A stretch of 64,000 nucleotides of DNA from an uncultured SAR86 cluster bacterium (GCA_938048695.1 CALIUO010000007.1:235556-299555), one strand, 5' to 3'; positions 21,737 through 31,828 are shown, counted from the first letter of the stretch. The notes: generated by a model not told the origin, from the letters alone. Numbers and translations are program-made.

Positions 21737-23251
21737 ATGAAAAAAAGACTCGCGCTAACTTTAAATCAAGAGCTTTCAAAAAATGTTTTGAAATCAAAAG
21801 CTGATGTTTTAGTTGTAGGGGTGAATGAAGGAAGAAACTTAAATCCTATAGCCGATAAAATTGACTCGGCAACGAATGGTAGTATAAAAAAACTCATCAA
21901 AAGAGGAGAATTTGAAGCAAAAGTTGGACAAACGACTTATATCGCAACTAATGAAGGCACGAAGGCGGATAGAATATTCTTGATTGGAACAGGAAAATCT
22001 AATACGGCTCTCAATAATGAGGATATGGATAAAATTTCTTCTTCCATAACATCTGCTCTATCTTCAAAAAAATCTGCAACTGGATTAGTGGTGTTACCTT
22101 CAATGAAATTCAGCTCAAAAGAACATAACGATTCTTTTCTTCTTCAAAAATTTGGAACAGCTGTAGAAAGTAAGTCTTATACATACGATGCTAAATTAAA
22201 TAAAAAGAACAAAAGTATTAATTATTTAAAACGAGTTACTATCTATATCGAATCGAAAGAAAGTACAGCTAAATTAAGAAAAGGCCTCAAAACAGGACAG
22301 GTCATTGGACAAGGAATGAATGTTGCTAAAGACTTGGCAAATCTGCCGGGTAATGTCTGTACACCTTCCTATCTGGCGACAAGCTCTAGATCCGCTGCGA
22401 ATAAATATAAAAAACTGAGTTGTAGAGTTTTTGGCGAAAAAGAAATGAAAAAAATGGGTATGGACTGTCTTCTTTCTGTAGGGAATGGAAGCGCTCAAGA
22501 GTCTAAACTCATTTCTATGAATTATCAGGGTGGAAAAAAGGGCGATAAACCTTATGCCATAGTTGGTAAGGGCATTACATTCGATACTGGCGGAATTAGT
22601 TTAAAACCACCAGCAACGATGGATGAAATGAAATTCGATATGTGTGGTGCGGCAAGTGTTATAGGCACAATGCAAGTAGTTGCAGAACTAAATCTACCAA
22701 TAAATTTAATTGGTGTAGTTGCAAGTGCTGAAAATATGCCTGGAAGCAAAGCTACAAAACCTGGTGATGTGGTGAGAACAATGTCTGGAAAGACCGTTGA
22801 AATCCTTAATACAGATGCCGAAGGAAGATTAGTTTTAGCTGATGCTCTTACATATGTTGAAAGATTTAATCCTAGATCTGTTGTAGACATAGCTACCTTA
22901 ACTGGAGCAGTAATAATGGCCTTGGGATACTCTACTTCAGGATTGATGAGTAATAATGAAAGCCTAGCTAAAGAGTTGCTGGAAGCAGGTGAAAAAGCAT
23001 CAGATAGGGCCTGGCAATTGCCAATATGGGATAGTTACCAAAAGGATTTAGACAGTAATTTCGCCGATATGGCAAATATAGGTGGACGAGCAGGAACTAT
23101 TACAGCTGCGTGTTTTCTATCAAGGTTTGCAGATAAATACCCTTGGGCCCATCTAGATGTTGCTGGCACTGCAAGCTACAAAGGTGCTGCTAAAGGTGGC
23201 TCTGGAAGACCTGTCCCACTTTTAAGTCAGTATCTCATAGACAAGGCTTGA
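21737..23251 (+). CDS. pepA: Leucyl aminopeptidase (M17)
   Basis: GKGITFDTGGISLKP, NTDAEGRLVLADAL. Confidence 0.97.
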   Translation: MKKRLALTLNQELSKNVLKSKADVLVVGVNEGRNLNPIADKIDSATNGSIKKLIKRGEFEAKVGQTTYIATNEGTKADRIFLIGTGKSNTALNNEDMDKISSSITSALSSKKSATGLVVLPSMKFSSKEHNDSFLLQKFGTAVESKSYTYDAKLNKKNKSINYLKRVTIYIESKESTAKLRKGLKTGQVIGQGMNVAKDLANLPGNVCTPSYLATSSRSAANKYKKLSCRVFGEKEMKKMGMDCLLSVGNGSAQESKLISMNYQGGKKGDKPYAIVGKGITFDTGGISLKPPATMDEMKFDMCGAASVIGTMQVVAELNLPINLIGVVASAENMPGSKATKPGDVVRTMSGKTVEILNTDAEGRLVLADALTYVERFNPRSVVDIATLTGAVIMALGYSTSGLMSNNESLAKELLEAGEKASDRAWQLPIWDSYQKDLDSNFADMANIGGRAGTITAACFLSRFADKYPWAHLDVAGTASYKGAAKGGSGRPVPLLSQYLIDKA

Positions 23252-23253
23252 AG

Positions 23254-23697
23254 ATGGTTGAAGCTACTTTTATAGCTTCCGGCAATAATATGGAAGAAGC
23301 TATAGAGTTTGCTGCCTCTTTAACTCATAAGATGATTGTTGGTGATAAAGGTTTTTTACAAGCTGATTCACTGGATATTTTTTGTTCCAGTATAGAAGAT
23401 GCAAATCACTTAAATGACATCCTTTGGGAAAAACCAACATTCTCTGTAATTACTCATAACCTAGCGAATAGTGCACAAAATGATCTTGTTAAGATTGGGT
23501 ATCCAGGGACTAAATTTTCTTTAGGATCAGAAATAATAATGAATCTTTCTCCTGAGATTCCGAAAGATCTTGATAGCTACAAAAATTATCTTCAACTTGT
23601 GGTTATGGATGGAGGCAAATTACGAGAGAGAGCAGCAAGCACATGGACAAAGTGCAATAAAATGGGATTAAGTACTCAATTCGTAGAATCAATATGA
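23254..23697 (+). CDS. holC: DNA polymerase III chi subunit
   Basis: Between pepA and valS; HolC-like length and layout; ATG at 23254 preferred over TTG at 23248. Confidence 0.75.
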   Translation: MVEATFIASGNNMEEAIEFAASLTHKMIVGDKGFLQADSLDIFCSSIEDANHLNDILWEKPTFSVITHNLANSAQNDLVKIGYPGTKFSLGSEIIMNLSPEIPKDLDSYKNYLQLVVMDGGKLRERAASTWTKCNKMGLSTQFVESI

Positions 23698-26441
23698 AGA
23701 AAAACTACGAGCCAAAATCTACAGAAGTAGAAATCTATGAAAAATGGGAGAAATCTGGTTTTTTTAAAGCAAGGCCTGATAATTCTAAAGAAGCCTTCTG
23801 TATTATGATCCCACCTCCAAATGTAACTGGGACGCTGCATATGGGTCATGGTTTTCAAAATACCTTAATGGACGCTTTGATTCGTCATAAAAGAATGTCT
23901 GGATACGACACTCTTTGGCAAGTAGGGGTTGATCATGCTGGAATAGCTACTCAAATGGTTGTTGAAAGGCAATTAGAAACTGAGGGAACTTCTAGAGAAG
24001 AAATAGGAAGAGAAGGATTTGAAAAGAAAGTATGGGATTGGAAAGAAAAATCAGGCAATAAAATAACTCAACAATTAAGACGATTAGGTGCTTCAGTAGA
24101 TTGGTCTAGAGAAGCATTTACTATGAGCGACGACTTAAGCTTGGCTGTTAAAGAGGTTTTTATAAAACTCTATGACGAAGGCTTAATTTATAGAGGAGAA
24201 AGATTAGTAAATTGGGATACTGTCTTAGGTACTGCTCTTTCAGATTTAGAAGTTTCCTCTGAAGAGGAAAATGGATTCCTATGGCATATTGATTACCTGA
24301 CCGAAGATGATGACAAGATAACCGTTGCCACAACTAGACCTGAAACACTTTTGGGAGATACTGCCATAGCAGTCAATCCTAATGATGACAGATTTAAAAA
24401 ATTGATAGGAAAAAAAGCTATAGTCCCTATTGTAAATCGAGAAATAACAATTATTGCAGATGAATATGTAGATTCAGATTTCGGTACAGGATGTGTAAAG
24501 ATAACTCCAGCTCATGACTTTAATGATTTTGACATAGGAAAAAGACACGCCCTTCCTATTATCAATATTTTAAATTTTGACGGTACATTAAATGAATCAA
24601 CACCAGATCAATATCACGGACTGACTGTAGATAAAGCCAGGCACCTTATACTGAAAGAATTGGAACAACTTGGTCAACTTAACAAAACTGAACCTTATAA
24701 GGTTCAAATACCTAGAAGCGAAAGAAGCAACTCTATTCTTCAGCCGCTGGTGACTAATCAGTGGTTTGTAAGTGTAAAAAACTTATCTGAAGAAGCTATT
24801 CGAGTTGTAAAAGATAATGAAACTCAATTTGTTCCTAAAAATTGGGAAAACCTTTATTTTAATTGGATGAATGATATACAAGATTGGTGTATCAGTAGGC
24901 AATTGTGGTGGGGGCATAGAATTCCAGCGTGGTTTGATTCAAAAGGAAGCATATATGTAGGTGAGTCTGAAGAAGATGTTCGTAAAAAATATAATTTAGA
25001 TGATAGAGATCTTCGACAAGAGGAAGATGTTCTGGATACTTGGTTTTCTTCAGCTTTATGGACTTTCTCAACTCTTGGATGGCCAAAAGAAGAAAATCTA
25101 CTCTCTCGATATCACCCAACCAATGTATTAGTAACTGGATTTGATATTATTTTCTTCTGGGTAGCAAGAATGATAATGATGACCACTCATTTCATAGGCG
25201 AGGTACCTTTCAAAAAAATTCTTATACATGGCCTTATAAAAGACTCAGAAGGCCAAAAAATGTCTAAATCGAAAGGTAATACCTTAGACCCGTTAGACAT
25301 AATAGATGGGATTAATTTAGATGAATTACTAACAAAAAGAACAGATGGTCTAATGCAGCCAAAGATGAAAGACCGAATTATAAAGCAAACAAAAAAAGAG
25401 TTTCCTGAAGGGATAAAATCTTATGGAACTGATGCCTTGAGACTCACGTTTTGTTCTCTGGCAACTGGAGGAAGAGATATAAATTTCGATATTAAGCGTG
25501 TCGAAGGCTATAGAAATTTTTGTAATAAATTATGGAATGCAGCCCGGTTTATAGATTTAAATATTGACACCTTTGGTATTGCCGAAAAACGAAGCCAAAC
25601 AACAATAGATGCCTGGATTGATTATAAATTCAATGAGACTTTAAATAAGGTAAATAAATCATTCGATGAATACAGATTTGATTTAGCTACAAAAGCAATC
25701 TACGAGTTCATTTGGTATGAATTTTGTGATTGGTTTATCGAAATGCACAAGATTAGTCTTTCAGAAAAAGATGCAAGTCCATCAGAAATAATTAGATCGA
25801 TGGTCTATGTGCTTGAAAGGACCTTGAGATTGGCGCATCCAATTATGCCCTTTATTACTGAAGAAATTTGGACGCAATTTTCAAATTACCATAATTCAAC
25901 AAGCAAAAGTTTAATGGTCTCCGACTATCCTAATGAGTCTGAAAACTTGTCGGAAGAGGACTTCCAAACCATTGAATGGTTAAAAGAGGTAGTATCAGGT
26001 ATCCGGAATATTAGGGGAGAACTATTAATTAAACCGTCGATAGAGATTTCTGCCACTTTTAAAGGTGGTGAAATGATAGATCAAATAAATCTTGAGAAAG
26101 TTATTTCTTACATAAAAAAACTCTCTAGTCTAAAAGATATTAATTGGGCTGAAAATGACTCTGAAGATCCACCCTCTTCTATCTTCACCCTTGGTAAGCT
26201 GAAAGTTATGATACCTTTAGAAGGTTTAATTGATGTACATGAAGAGACCGAGAGGCTAGATAAGAAAATAAACAAACTTACCAAAGAAAAAGAAATGCTA
26301 GCTTCAAAACTTGCAAATAAAAATTTTACGGAAAACGCTCCGAAAGATTTGGTTGATTCACAGAAAGAAAGACTTTCCACTCTCTCTAGTGAACTAGAAA
26401 ACTTGAATCATCAAATGAGTGAATTAAAAAAATTGATTTAA
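23694..26441 (+). CDS. valS: Valyl-tRNA synthetase
   Basis: PPPNVTGTLHMGHGFQ (HIGH), KMSKSKGNTLDPLD (KMSKS), C-terminal coiled coil. Confidence 0.98.
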   Translation: MKKNYEPKSTEVEIYEKWEKSGFFKARPDNSKEAFCIMIPPPNVTGTLHMGHGFQNTLMDALIRHKRMSGYDTLWQVGVDHAGIATQMVVERQLETEGTSREEIGREGFEKKVWDWKEKSGNKITQQLRRLGASVDWSREAFTMSDDLSLAVKEVFIKLYDEGLIYRGERLVNWDTVLGTALSDLEVSSEEENGFLWHIDYLTEDDDKITVATTRPETLLGDTAIAVNPNDDRFKKLIGKKAIVPIVNREITIIADEYVDSDFGTGCVKITPAHDFNDFDIGKRHALPIINILNFDGTLNESTPDQYHGLTVDKARHLILKELEQLGQLNKTEPYKVQIPRSERSNSILQPLVTNQWFVSVKNLSEEAIRVVKDNETQFVPKNWENLYFNWMNDIQDWCISRQLWWGHRIPAWFDSKGSIYVGESEEDVRKKYNLDDRDLRQEEDVLDTWFSSALWTFSTLGWPKEENLLSRYHPTNVLVTGFDIIFFWVARMIMMTTHFIGEVPFKKILIHGLIKDSEGQKMSKSKGNTLDPLDIIDGINLDELLTKRTDGLMQPKMKDRIIKQTKKEFPEGIKSYGTDALRLTFCSLATGGRDINFDIKRVEGYRNFCNKLWNAARFIDLNIDTFGIAEKRSQTTIDAWIDYKFNETLNKVNKSFDEYRFDLATKAIYEFIWYEFCDWFIEMHKISLSEKDASPSEIIRSMVYVLERTLRLAHPIMPFITEEIWTQFSNYHNSTSKSLMVSDYPNESENLSEEDFQTIEWLKEVVSGIRNIRGELLIKPSIEISATFKGGEMIDQINLEKVISYIKKLSSLKDINWAENDSEDPPSSIFTLGKLKVMIPLEGLIDVHEETERLDKKINKLTKEKEMLASKLANKNFTENAPKDLVDSQKERLSTLSSELENLNHQMSELKKLI

Positions 26442-26479
26442 GGTTATTGCATAATTTTTAGTTATAATTTGTACAGATT

Positions 26480-26866
26480 ATGTTTTTTAGAGCCTTCATA
26501 ACAAGTGGTCTTATAGCAGGTATATATACGGCACTTATATTTTCATTAGGTGATTTAGCTTTCGGAAATAGCCTAATGTACCAAGCCCTAGCTACTTTCT
26601 GGAGCATAGGATTTCTATCGATAATTGGATTCATATATGGTAGAAAAATTAAAAGAAATTTTAGAGGTGAAACTGGAACCATCAAATGGTTTGATCCTAG
26701 TAAAGGCTATGGTTTTCTCATAAGAGATAAAGGTGGCGATTTATTTGTTCACTTAAGGTCTGTTCAAACTCAAGACAGAAGGAAGTTAAAGGAAAATACT
26801 AGAGTTAGGTACTCTGTAGAAAATACTGAAAAAGGACCACAAGCAGAAAATATCAGGATAATTTAA
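26480..26866 (+). CDS. Membrane-anchored cold-shock-domain protein (two TMs + C-terminal CSD)
   Basis: Two hydrophobic helices then GETGTIKWFDPSKGYGFLIRDKGGDLFVHLRSV (RNP1/RNP2). Confidence 0.8.
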   Translation: MFFRAFITSGLIAGIYTALIFSLGDLAFGNSLMYQALATFWSIGFLSIIGFIYGRKIKRNFRGETGTIKWFDPSKGYGFLIRDKGGDLFVHLRSVQTQDRRKLKENTRVRYSVENTEKGPQAENIRII

Positions 26867-28053
26867 AATAGTCTTTCTAAGAACCAAAAAGTACCTAAAC
26901 AAGTCAAACCCGAAGCTATATATATTCTTAACGAATCGGTGTTTCCCTGAAGAATCTTTCCAACTAAATGAAAGACTAGAGTTAGAGCAAATATAACAAG
27001 TATTTGTCCAAGCTCAACACCAATATTAAACCCAAAAATCGCAGGCAGTAATCTTCCTTCCATCAAACCGATTGAGGATAAATTACCAGCGAATCCGAAT
27101 CCATGGATCAATCCAAATAAACAAGTGACCAGTATCGTAAGAGTAAATTCTTTATATTTTGAAGCTAACTTCAAATAACTATATGAAAAAATACTTATAC
27201 CTATCAATCCGTAAAGAAATTTTATATTACCTAAGAAGGATAAAATTAAGATAAGAATAAAAGATAAGAGAAACAATAATTTAGAGTATAAATTATAGTT
27301 ATTAGTGATAGTTGCAGCAGACTCTATAGCAATGATCACTATAGAGTAACCTATTAGAGCTTCTACTAACTGAGATGAGGGAGTGATGAGGTCTAGAGCC
27401 CCTAAAGCTAAAGTCAGACTGTGCCCTATGGTGAATCCAGTAATAATGAATATTAATCTTTTGATTGGAAGTTTCAAAATCAGTAGTGCCAGTAAAAAAG
27501 CCAGATGATCAAATCCAGACAAGATATGTTTGAAACCTAAGCTCAGGTAGTCTGTGAAAGAATCAAATCTTGATGTATCTTTCACCTCTTGAGCTTTTTC
27601 CTTCCATTGTCGTTCTGAACTGGTAAACACTTTTTCAGGAAAAGCTTCTGAATTAATCAAGAAAGTTGTTATATGGGTATGAGAAGGATCAACATCAAAA
27701 AAAATATTGAGATCAATTCCTAATTCCTCTGATTCGCATAGCATTTTCCAAGATAAACTTATGTAACCAGTCGAAAAAGAATTTTTTAGAAAAGGAGTGT
27801 CTATAAACTTACAACTTTGATTGAAATTAAAATTTTGAATTATTTCATTGGTTATTTCTTGTTCCCAATTACGTGTTAGGCCTAAGTTCAATCTTTGCAG
27901 GACAAAGGTCTGAATACTGAATTCGACTTGAACATGCCTTACATCATCCTGGGAATCTATCTTAACTTTTGAATATGATTCACTTCGCTGATGAGACATC
28001 AGTGAAGTACTCAGCAAGATGATAATTAAGCTGAAAAAAAACGGTTTATTCAT
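26863..28053 (-). CDS. HupE/UreJ-family membrane protein with long N-terminal periplasmic domain
   Basis: GFKHILSGFDHLAFLLALLIL and TGFTIGHSLTLALGAL motifs; signal peptide and ~170 aa N-terminal region. Confidence 0.8.
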   Translation of the reverse strand: MNKPFFFSLIIILLSTSLMSHQRSESYSKVKIDSQDDVRHVQVEFSIQTFVLQRLNLGLTRNWEQEITNEIIQNFNFNQSCKFIDTPFLKNSFSTGYISLSWKMLCESEELGIDLNIFFDVDPSHTHITTFLINSEAFPEKVFTSSERQWKEKAQEVKDTSRFDSFTDYLSLGFKHILSGFDHLAFLLALLILKLPIKRLIFIITGFTIGHSLTLALGALDLITPSSQLVEALIGYSIVIIAIESAATITNNYNLYSKLLFLLSFILILILSFLGNIKFLYGLIGISIFSYSYLKLASKYKEFTLTILVTCLFGLIHGFGFAGNLSSIGLMEGRLLPAIFGFNIGVELGQILVIFALTLVFHLVGKILQGNTDSLRIYIASGLTCLGTFWFLERLF

Positions 28054-28911
28054 TTAATCAGGTAGATTTCTTGAGACGTCATACCAATTTTTTAGATTTT
28101 CTAGGTAATCTCTCAAAGACTTATCATCTCTTCTCTTTTGATATTCTGCTAAAACAGAATTTCTTATCTGCTTTAGGTCAGGTTCCTTCGCAACCTCTTT
28201 CTCGAATAAATATATGATTTTGTATCCACCTGAAACTTTAATAGGTCCAGTAAATGCACCCTCTTCTAATTGGTTTGCTGCATTCATGAGACTCGGACCT
28301 ATATATTCTCTTATTTTTGATAGGGTCATTAAACTATTAGGAATTTTTAAAGCAGATTTGCTACCCTTTGCAGCAACAGTATCGAAAGACTCTCCTTTCA
28401 ATAGCTTTTGATAAGCATTGTTAGCTTCTAGATAAGAATCTTCATTGAATTGCAAATCAGAAAAATAAATCTGTTGTAATCTAAGTCTGGATGATTTTGT
28501 AAAGAAGCCTTTATTGTTTTTAAAGAACTCTTCTAGGTTCTCTTCCGAGACTTCTAGTCTGGCATTCTCAGAAATTATAGTTTTGATCATCTGCTGAACT
28601 ATAGTACCTCTTGCCATAGGATTGTTATCGAGCATCCCTAAATCTAATGCTCTTTTTATTAAAAGCTCTTCTTCAATCATTCTCTCAAGAACATACTCTT
28701 TATCTTTTTGAGTGATGGGAGATCTTTTATCCTTTGCCAGTCCATCTAATTGCGTTAAATATTTCTCCATTGGGATTGAAGTATCTTCAATTTTTGCTGC
28801 CCATTGAAAATTCGAGAGATTAGATTTTTCAATAATTGAAAATCCGGCCATAAGAGCGCCTACAATTAGTCCCGTAAGCAAGATTATGTTATGAAGATTT
28901 TTTTTATTCAC
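28054..28911 (-). CDS. Membrane-anchored PpiC/SurA-type peptidylprolyl isomerase
   Basis: N-terminal TM, RLRLQQIYFSD...AYQKLLKGESFDTVAAK parvulin-like core. Confidence 0.75.
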   Translation of the reverse strand: MNKKNLHNIILLTGLIVGALMAGFSIIEKSNLSNFQWAAKIEDTSIPMEKYLTQLDGLAKDKRSPITQKDKEYVLERMIEEELLIKRALDLGMLDNNPMARGTIVQQMIKTIISENARLEVSEENLEEFFKNNKGFFTKSSRLRLQQIYFSDLQFNEDSYLEANNAYQKLLKGESFDTVAAKGSKSALKIPNSLMTLSKIREYIGPSLMNAANQLEEGAFTGPIKVSGGYKIIYLFEKEVAKEPDLKQIRNSVLAEYQKRRDDKSLRDYLENLKNWYDVSRNLPD

Positions 28912-29375
28912 TTTTTTACCATCTGCACATGCGGTATACCGTCTTCATCATAGACCTCTCCTTGGGTTTTAAAGCCATGATCTTCATAAAAGCTTATGAG
29001 ATATTCTTGAGCTGATATTGTTGATGAATTTGACGAGTAGATAGTGGCACTTTTTCTTAAGCCTTCTTCTACTATCTTTGATCCGATACTATTTCTTCTG
29101 TATTCCTTTGATATTGCAATTCTTCCGATAGATGGTGAATCATATTTCATTCCAGGTGGTATCAAGCGAAGGTAACCTATCAATTTGTTCTTGTCTTTCA
29201 CAAGTAAGTGTTCCCCGCATTCATCTAGTCCGTCAGCATCTTGGTACCAAGATTTCTGCTCAACTACAAAAATTGATTGTCTAAAGCTCAATACCTCATA
29301 AAGCTCTGATGTATTAAGCTCTCCAAAACTCTTCCAAGACCAGTTTAACTCTTCAGTTTTCAAGCTTAAGGGCAA
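28908..29375 (-). CDS. GNAT family N-acetyltransferase, ElaA-like
   Basis: LYEVLSFRQSIFVVEQKSWYQDADGLDECGEHLLV; IGRIAISKEYRRNSIGSKIVEE. Confidence 0.82.
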   Translation of the reverse strand: MPLSLKTEELNWSWKSFGELNTSELYEVLSFRQSIFVVEQKSWYQDADGLDECGEHLLVKDKNKLIGYLRLIPPGMKYDSPSIGRIAISKEYRRNSIGSKIVEEGLRKSATIYSSNSSTISAQEYLISFYEDHGFKTQGEVYDEDGIPHVQMVKK

Positions 29376-30406
29376 AGATTAGGATTGTTTCTATGGATAA
29401 TAGAAATTTGTTTTAAATCTTCCTCTGTGAGTTTTACATCTATGCTTCCTACTGCAAGCTTTAATTGCTCCATAGTAGTAGCACCAATAATGTTTGAGGT
29501 GACAAAGTCTCTAGAATTCACAAAAGCATTAGCCATGACGGATGGATCCATGCCTATTGAATTTGCATAATTCACATAAGATTTCACCGCTTCGTTTGCA
29601 CCTGGAACTTCATATCTGTCACCTCTCTCGAATAAAGTTGTTCGAGCCCCTTCGGGGCGAGCTCCATCAATATATTTTCCTGATAAGTATCCTTGAGCAA
29701 GCGGAGAATAAGCTAATAAACCAACTTGAGATCTATGATGAAACTCTGACATGCCAAGCTCATAAGTACGATTCAAAAAATTGTAAGCGTTTTGTACAGA
29801 CACTACCCTTGGCAAATCAAACATCTCAGAGAATTTAATAAACTCTGATAAGCCCCAAGGAGTTTCATTTGACAGTCCAACATATCTTATTTTTCCAGCC
29901 TCTACCAAATCCGATAAAACTCTTAATGTTTCTAGAATTGGTATAGTTTCAGCTTCGTAGTGTTTGTAACCAAGGCCATCTGATCCAAACATACTCATTC
30001 TCCTATCAGGCCAATGAAGCTGATAAAGGTCGATATAATCAGTTTGTAATCTTACTAAACTAGCATCAATTGCAGCTTCTATATTCTCTCTGTCTAGGAG
30101 GGTAGATTCTCCTCTAAACCAGTTCATAGGAGCTCTGCCTGCGACCTTTGAAGCAAGGATTATTTGATCTCTCTTACCAGACTTTTTAAACCAATTACCA
30201 ATGCACTCTTCTGTCTTACCTTGTGTATCTGGCTTAGGTGGGATTGGGTAAAGTTCTGCAGTATCAAAGAAGTTAACACCTTGCTCAACAGCATAATCCA
30301 TTTGCTCATATCCTTCTTCAAAAGTATTTTGTTCTCCCCAAGTCATCGTACCCAAACAAATTACACTTACGTCCAGATCTGTATTACCTAATTTTCTATA
30401 CTCCAC
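29366..30406 (-). CDS. Aldo/keto reductase, Tas-like
   Basis: MEYRKLGNTDLDVSVICLGTMTWGEQNTFEEGYEQMDYAVEQGVNFFDTAELY. Confidence 0.9.
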   Translation of the reverse strand: MEYRKLGNTDLDVSVICLGTMTWGEQNTFEEGYEQMDYAVEQGVNFFDTAELYPIPPKPDTQGKTEECIGNWFKKSGKRDQIILASKVAGRAPMNWFRGESTLLDRENIEAAIDASLVRLQTDYIDLYQLHWPDRRMSMFGSDGLGYKHYEAETIPILETLRVLSDLVEAGKIRYVGLSNETPWGLSEFIKFSEMFDLPRVVSVQNAYNFLNRTYELGMSEFHHRSQVGLLAYSPLAQGYLSGKYIDGARPEGARTTLFERGDRYEVPGANEAVKSYVNYANSIGMDPSVMANAFVNSRDFVTSNIIGATTMEQLKLAVGSIDVKLTEEDLKQISIIHRNNPNLCP

Positions 30407-30427
30407 CCTTCTCTCCTTACAATATTG

Positions 30428-30446
30428 TTATAATTACACATTATAA
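30428..30446. promoter_or_regulatory. 19-bp palindrome between divergent AKR and glutathione peroxidase genes
   Basis: TTATAAT-TACAC-ATTATAA, perfect 7-5-7 inverted repeat containing TATAAT on both strands. Confidence 0.5.
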
Positions 30447-30463
30447 AAAATTAATACAAAAAA

Positions 30464-30952
30464 ATGGCTAAAAACATTTACGAATTCACATGTGAAGACT
30501 CTTCAGGTCAAAAAATAGAATTAAGTTCATATCAGGGCAAGGTCCTGCTAATTGTTAATACTGCAAGTCAATGTGGTTTCACGCCTCAATACGAGGGCTT
30601 AGAGAAATTACAACAGACATTTGCTGATGAAAATTTTTCAGTGTTAGCTTTTCCTTGCAATCAATTTGGAGGGCAAGAGCCAGGCACCAATGAAGAGATA
30701 ACCGAGTTTTGTAAATTAAATTACAATAATAACTTTCCAATATTTAGCAAAGTAGATGTAAAAGGCAACGATGCACATCCTTTATTCAGCTTCCTAACTA
30801 AAGAAAAGAAAGGTCTTATGGGTACTGAGAATATTAAATGGAATTTCACTAAGTTCTTAGTAAATAAAGAAGGTGAACCTGTATCAAGATATGCTCCTTC
30901 AACAACTCCAGATAAGATTCAATCAGATATAGAAAATCTGCTCAACTCTTAG
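30464..30952 (+). CDS. Glutathione peroxidase family (BtuE-like)
   Basis: VNTASQCGFTPQYEGLEKLQ, FPCNQFGGQEPG, WNFTKFLV. Confidence 0.93.
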   Translation: MAKNIYEFTCEDSSGQKIELSSYQGKVLLIVNTASQCGFTPQYEGLEKLQQTFADENFSVLAFPCNQFGGQEPGTNEEITEFCKLNYNNNFPIFSKVDVKGNDAHPLFSFLTKEKKGLMGTENIKWNFTKFLVNKEGEPVSRYAPSTTPDKIQSDIENLLNS

Positions 30953-31418
30953 AAAAGAAGAATTTACTCATAATGTCCTTTTTGAGTGATTTGGACATAA
31001 CGTAAGCGTCTTCTCTTCCTTCTGGTAACCTATAGTATTTCTTCCTCAGTCCTATATCCTCGAATCCAAGTTTTTTATATAAGTTATAAGCTGTAGTATT
31101 AGACACCCTCACCTCTAAGATAATTTTTTTGCTTCCCATTACTTCTGCAGCAACTATCATCTTTTTAAGCAATTTTTCTCCATAACCCTTTCCTCTTGCA
31201 TCTTTTGTTATGCCAATATTGAGTAAATGAGATTCCTCTGTAGAAATAGCCATTATGGCAAACCCTATAAGATTTTTTTCCTCTTCCAAAGCTAAAGAGT
31301 AGTAACCTTTATCAAGGCAATCTTTAAAATTTACCACCGTCCAAGGATAAGGATTAGACTCTTTTTCTATTGCGAGAATGGAGTCTAGGTGGTTTAAATC
31401 TAAGTAAGAATAGTCCAT
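30942..31418 (-). CDS. rimI: Ribosomal protein S18-alanine N-acetyltransferase
   Basis: GNAT fold; LLNIGITKDARGKGYGEKLL, LEVRVSNTTAYNLYKKLGFEDIGLRKKYY. Confidence 0.88.
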   Translation of the reverse strand: MDYSYLDLNHLDSILAIEKESNPYPWTVVNFKDCLDKGYYSLALEEEKNLIGFAIMAISTEESHLLNIGITKDARGKGYGEKLLKKMIVAAEVMGSKKIILEVRVSNTTAYNLYKKLGFEDIGLRKKYYRLPEGREDAYVMSKSLKKDIMSKFFFSKS

Positions 31419-31426
31419 TAAATTCC

Positions 31427-31828
31427 TTATAAATCTAATTCAAACAACGAAATCAAAAAATTTTCTTTATTATCTCTAGAGCTACATATTTCTGTTATCG
31501 AAGGTAGATTAATAACATTAAGAGACTCAAACAAGTCGATTTCTGTGGGCAAATCAACGTTTAACAAAAAAACATGAGAAATGTTTTCAACTTGAATTAG
31601 CTTTTCAAGTTGTTGCAAGTTATGTCTTCCAATACTTTTAGTTAATGTTAATAAAAAGGATCTTTTATCTTCTTTTTTTAACTTTTTGTCTTTATCTCCT
31701 ATGACAAAAACTAAATCTTTATCGATAAGGAATATTTCATTATGAGAAAGTGAGATTTCTTTACCGGGACGTTTTTTCCAAATATCTATTCCGAGATTAA
31801 TTAGTTTTTCTTCCTGAGATAAAGCCAT
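31427..31828 (-). CDS. holD: HolD-like DNA polymerase III psi subunit (divergent)
   Basis: MALSQEEKLINLGIDIWKKRPG resembles psi N terminus (LGIxxWxxRRPG); adjacent to rimI as in E. coli; ORF start moved from 31918. Confidence 0.5.
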   Translation of the reverse strand: MALSQEEKLINLGIDIWKKRPGKEISLSHNEIFLIDKDLVFVIGDKDKKLKKEDKRSFLLTLTKSIGRHNLQQLEKLIQVENISHVFLLNVDLPTEIDLFESLNVINLPSITEICSSRDNKENFLISLFELDL

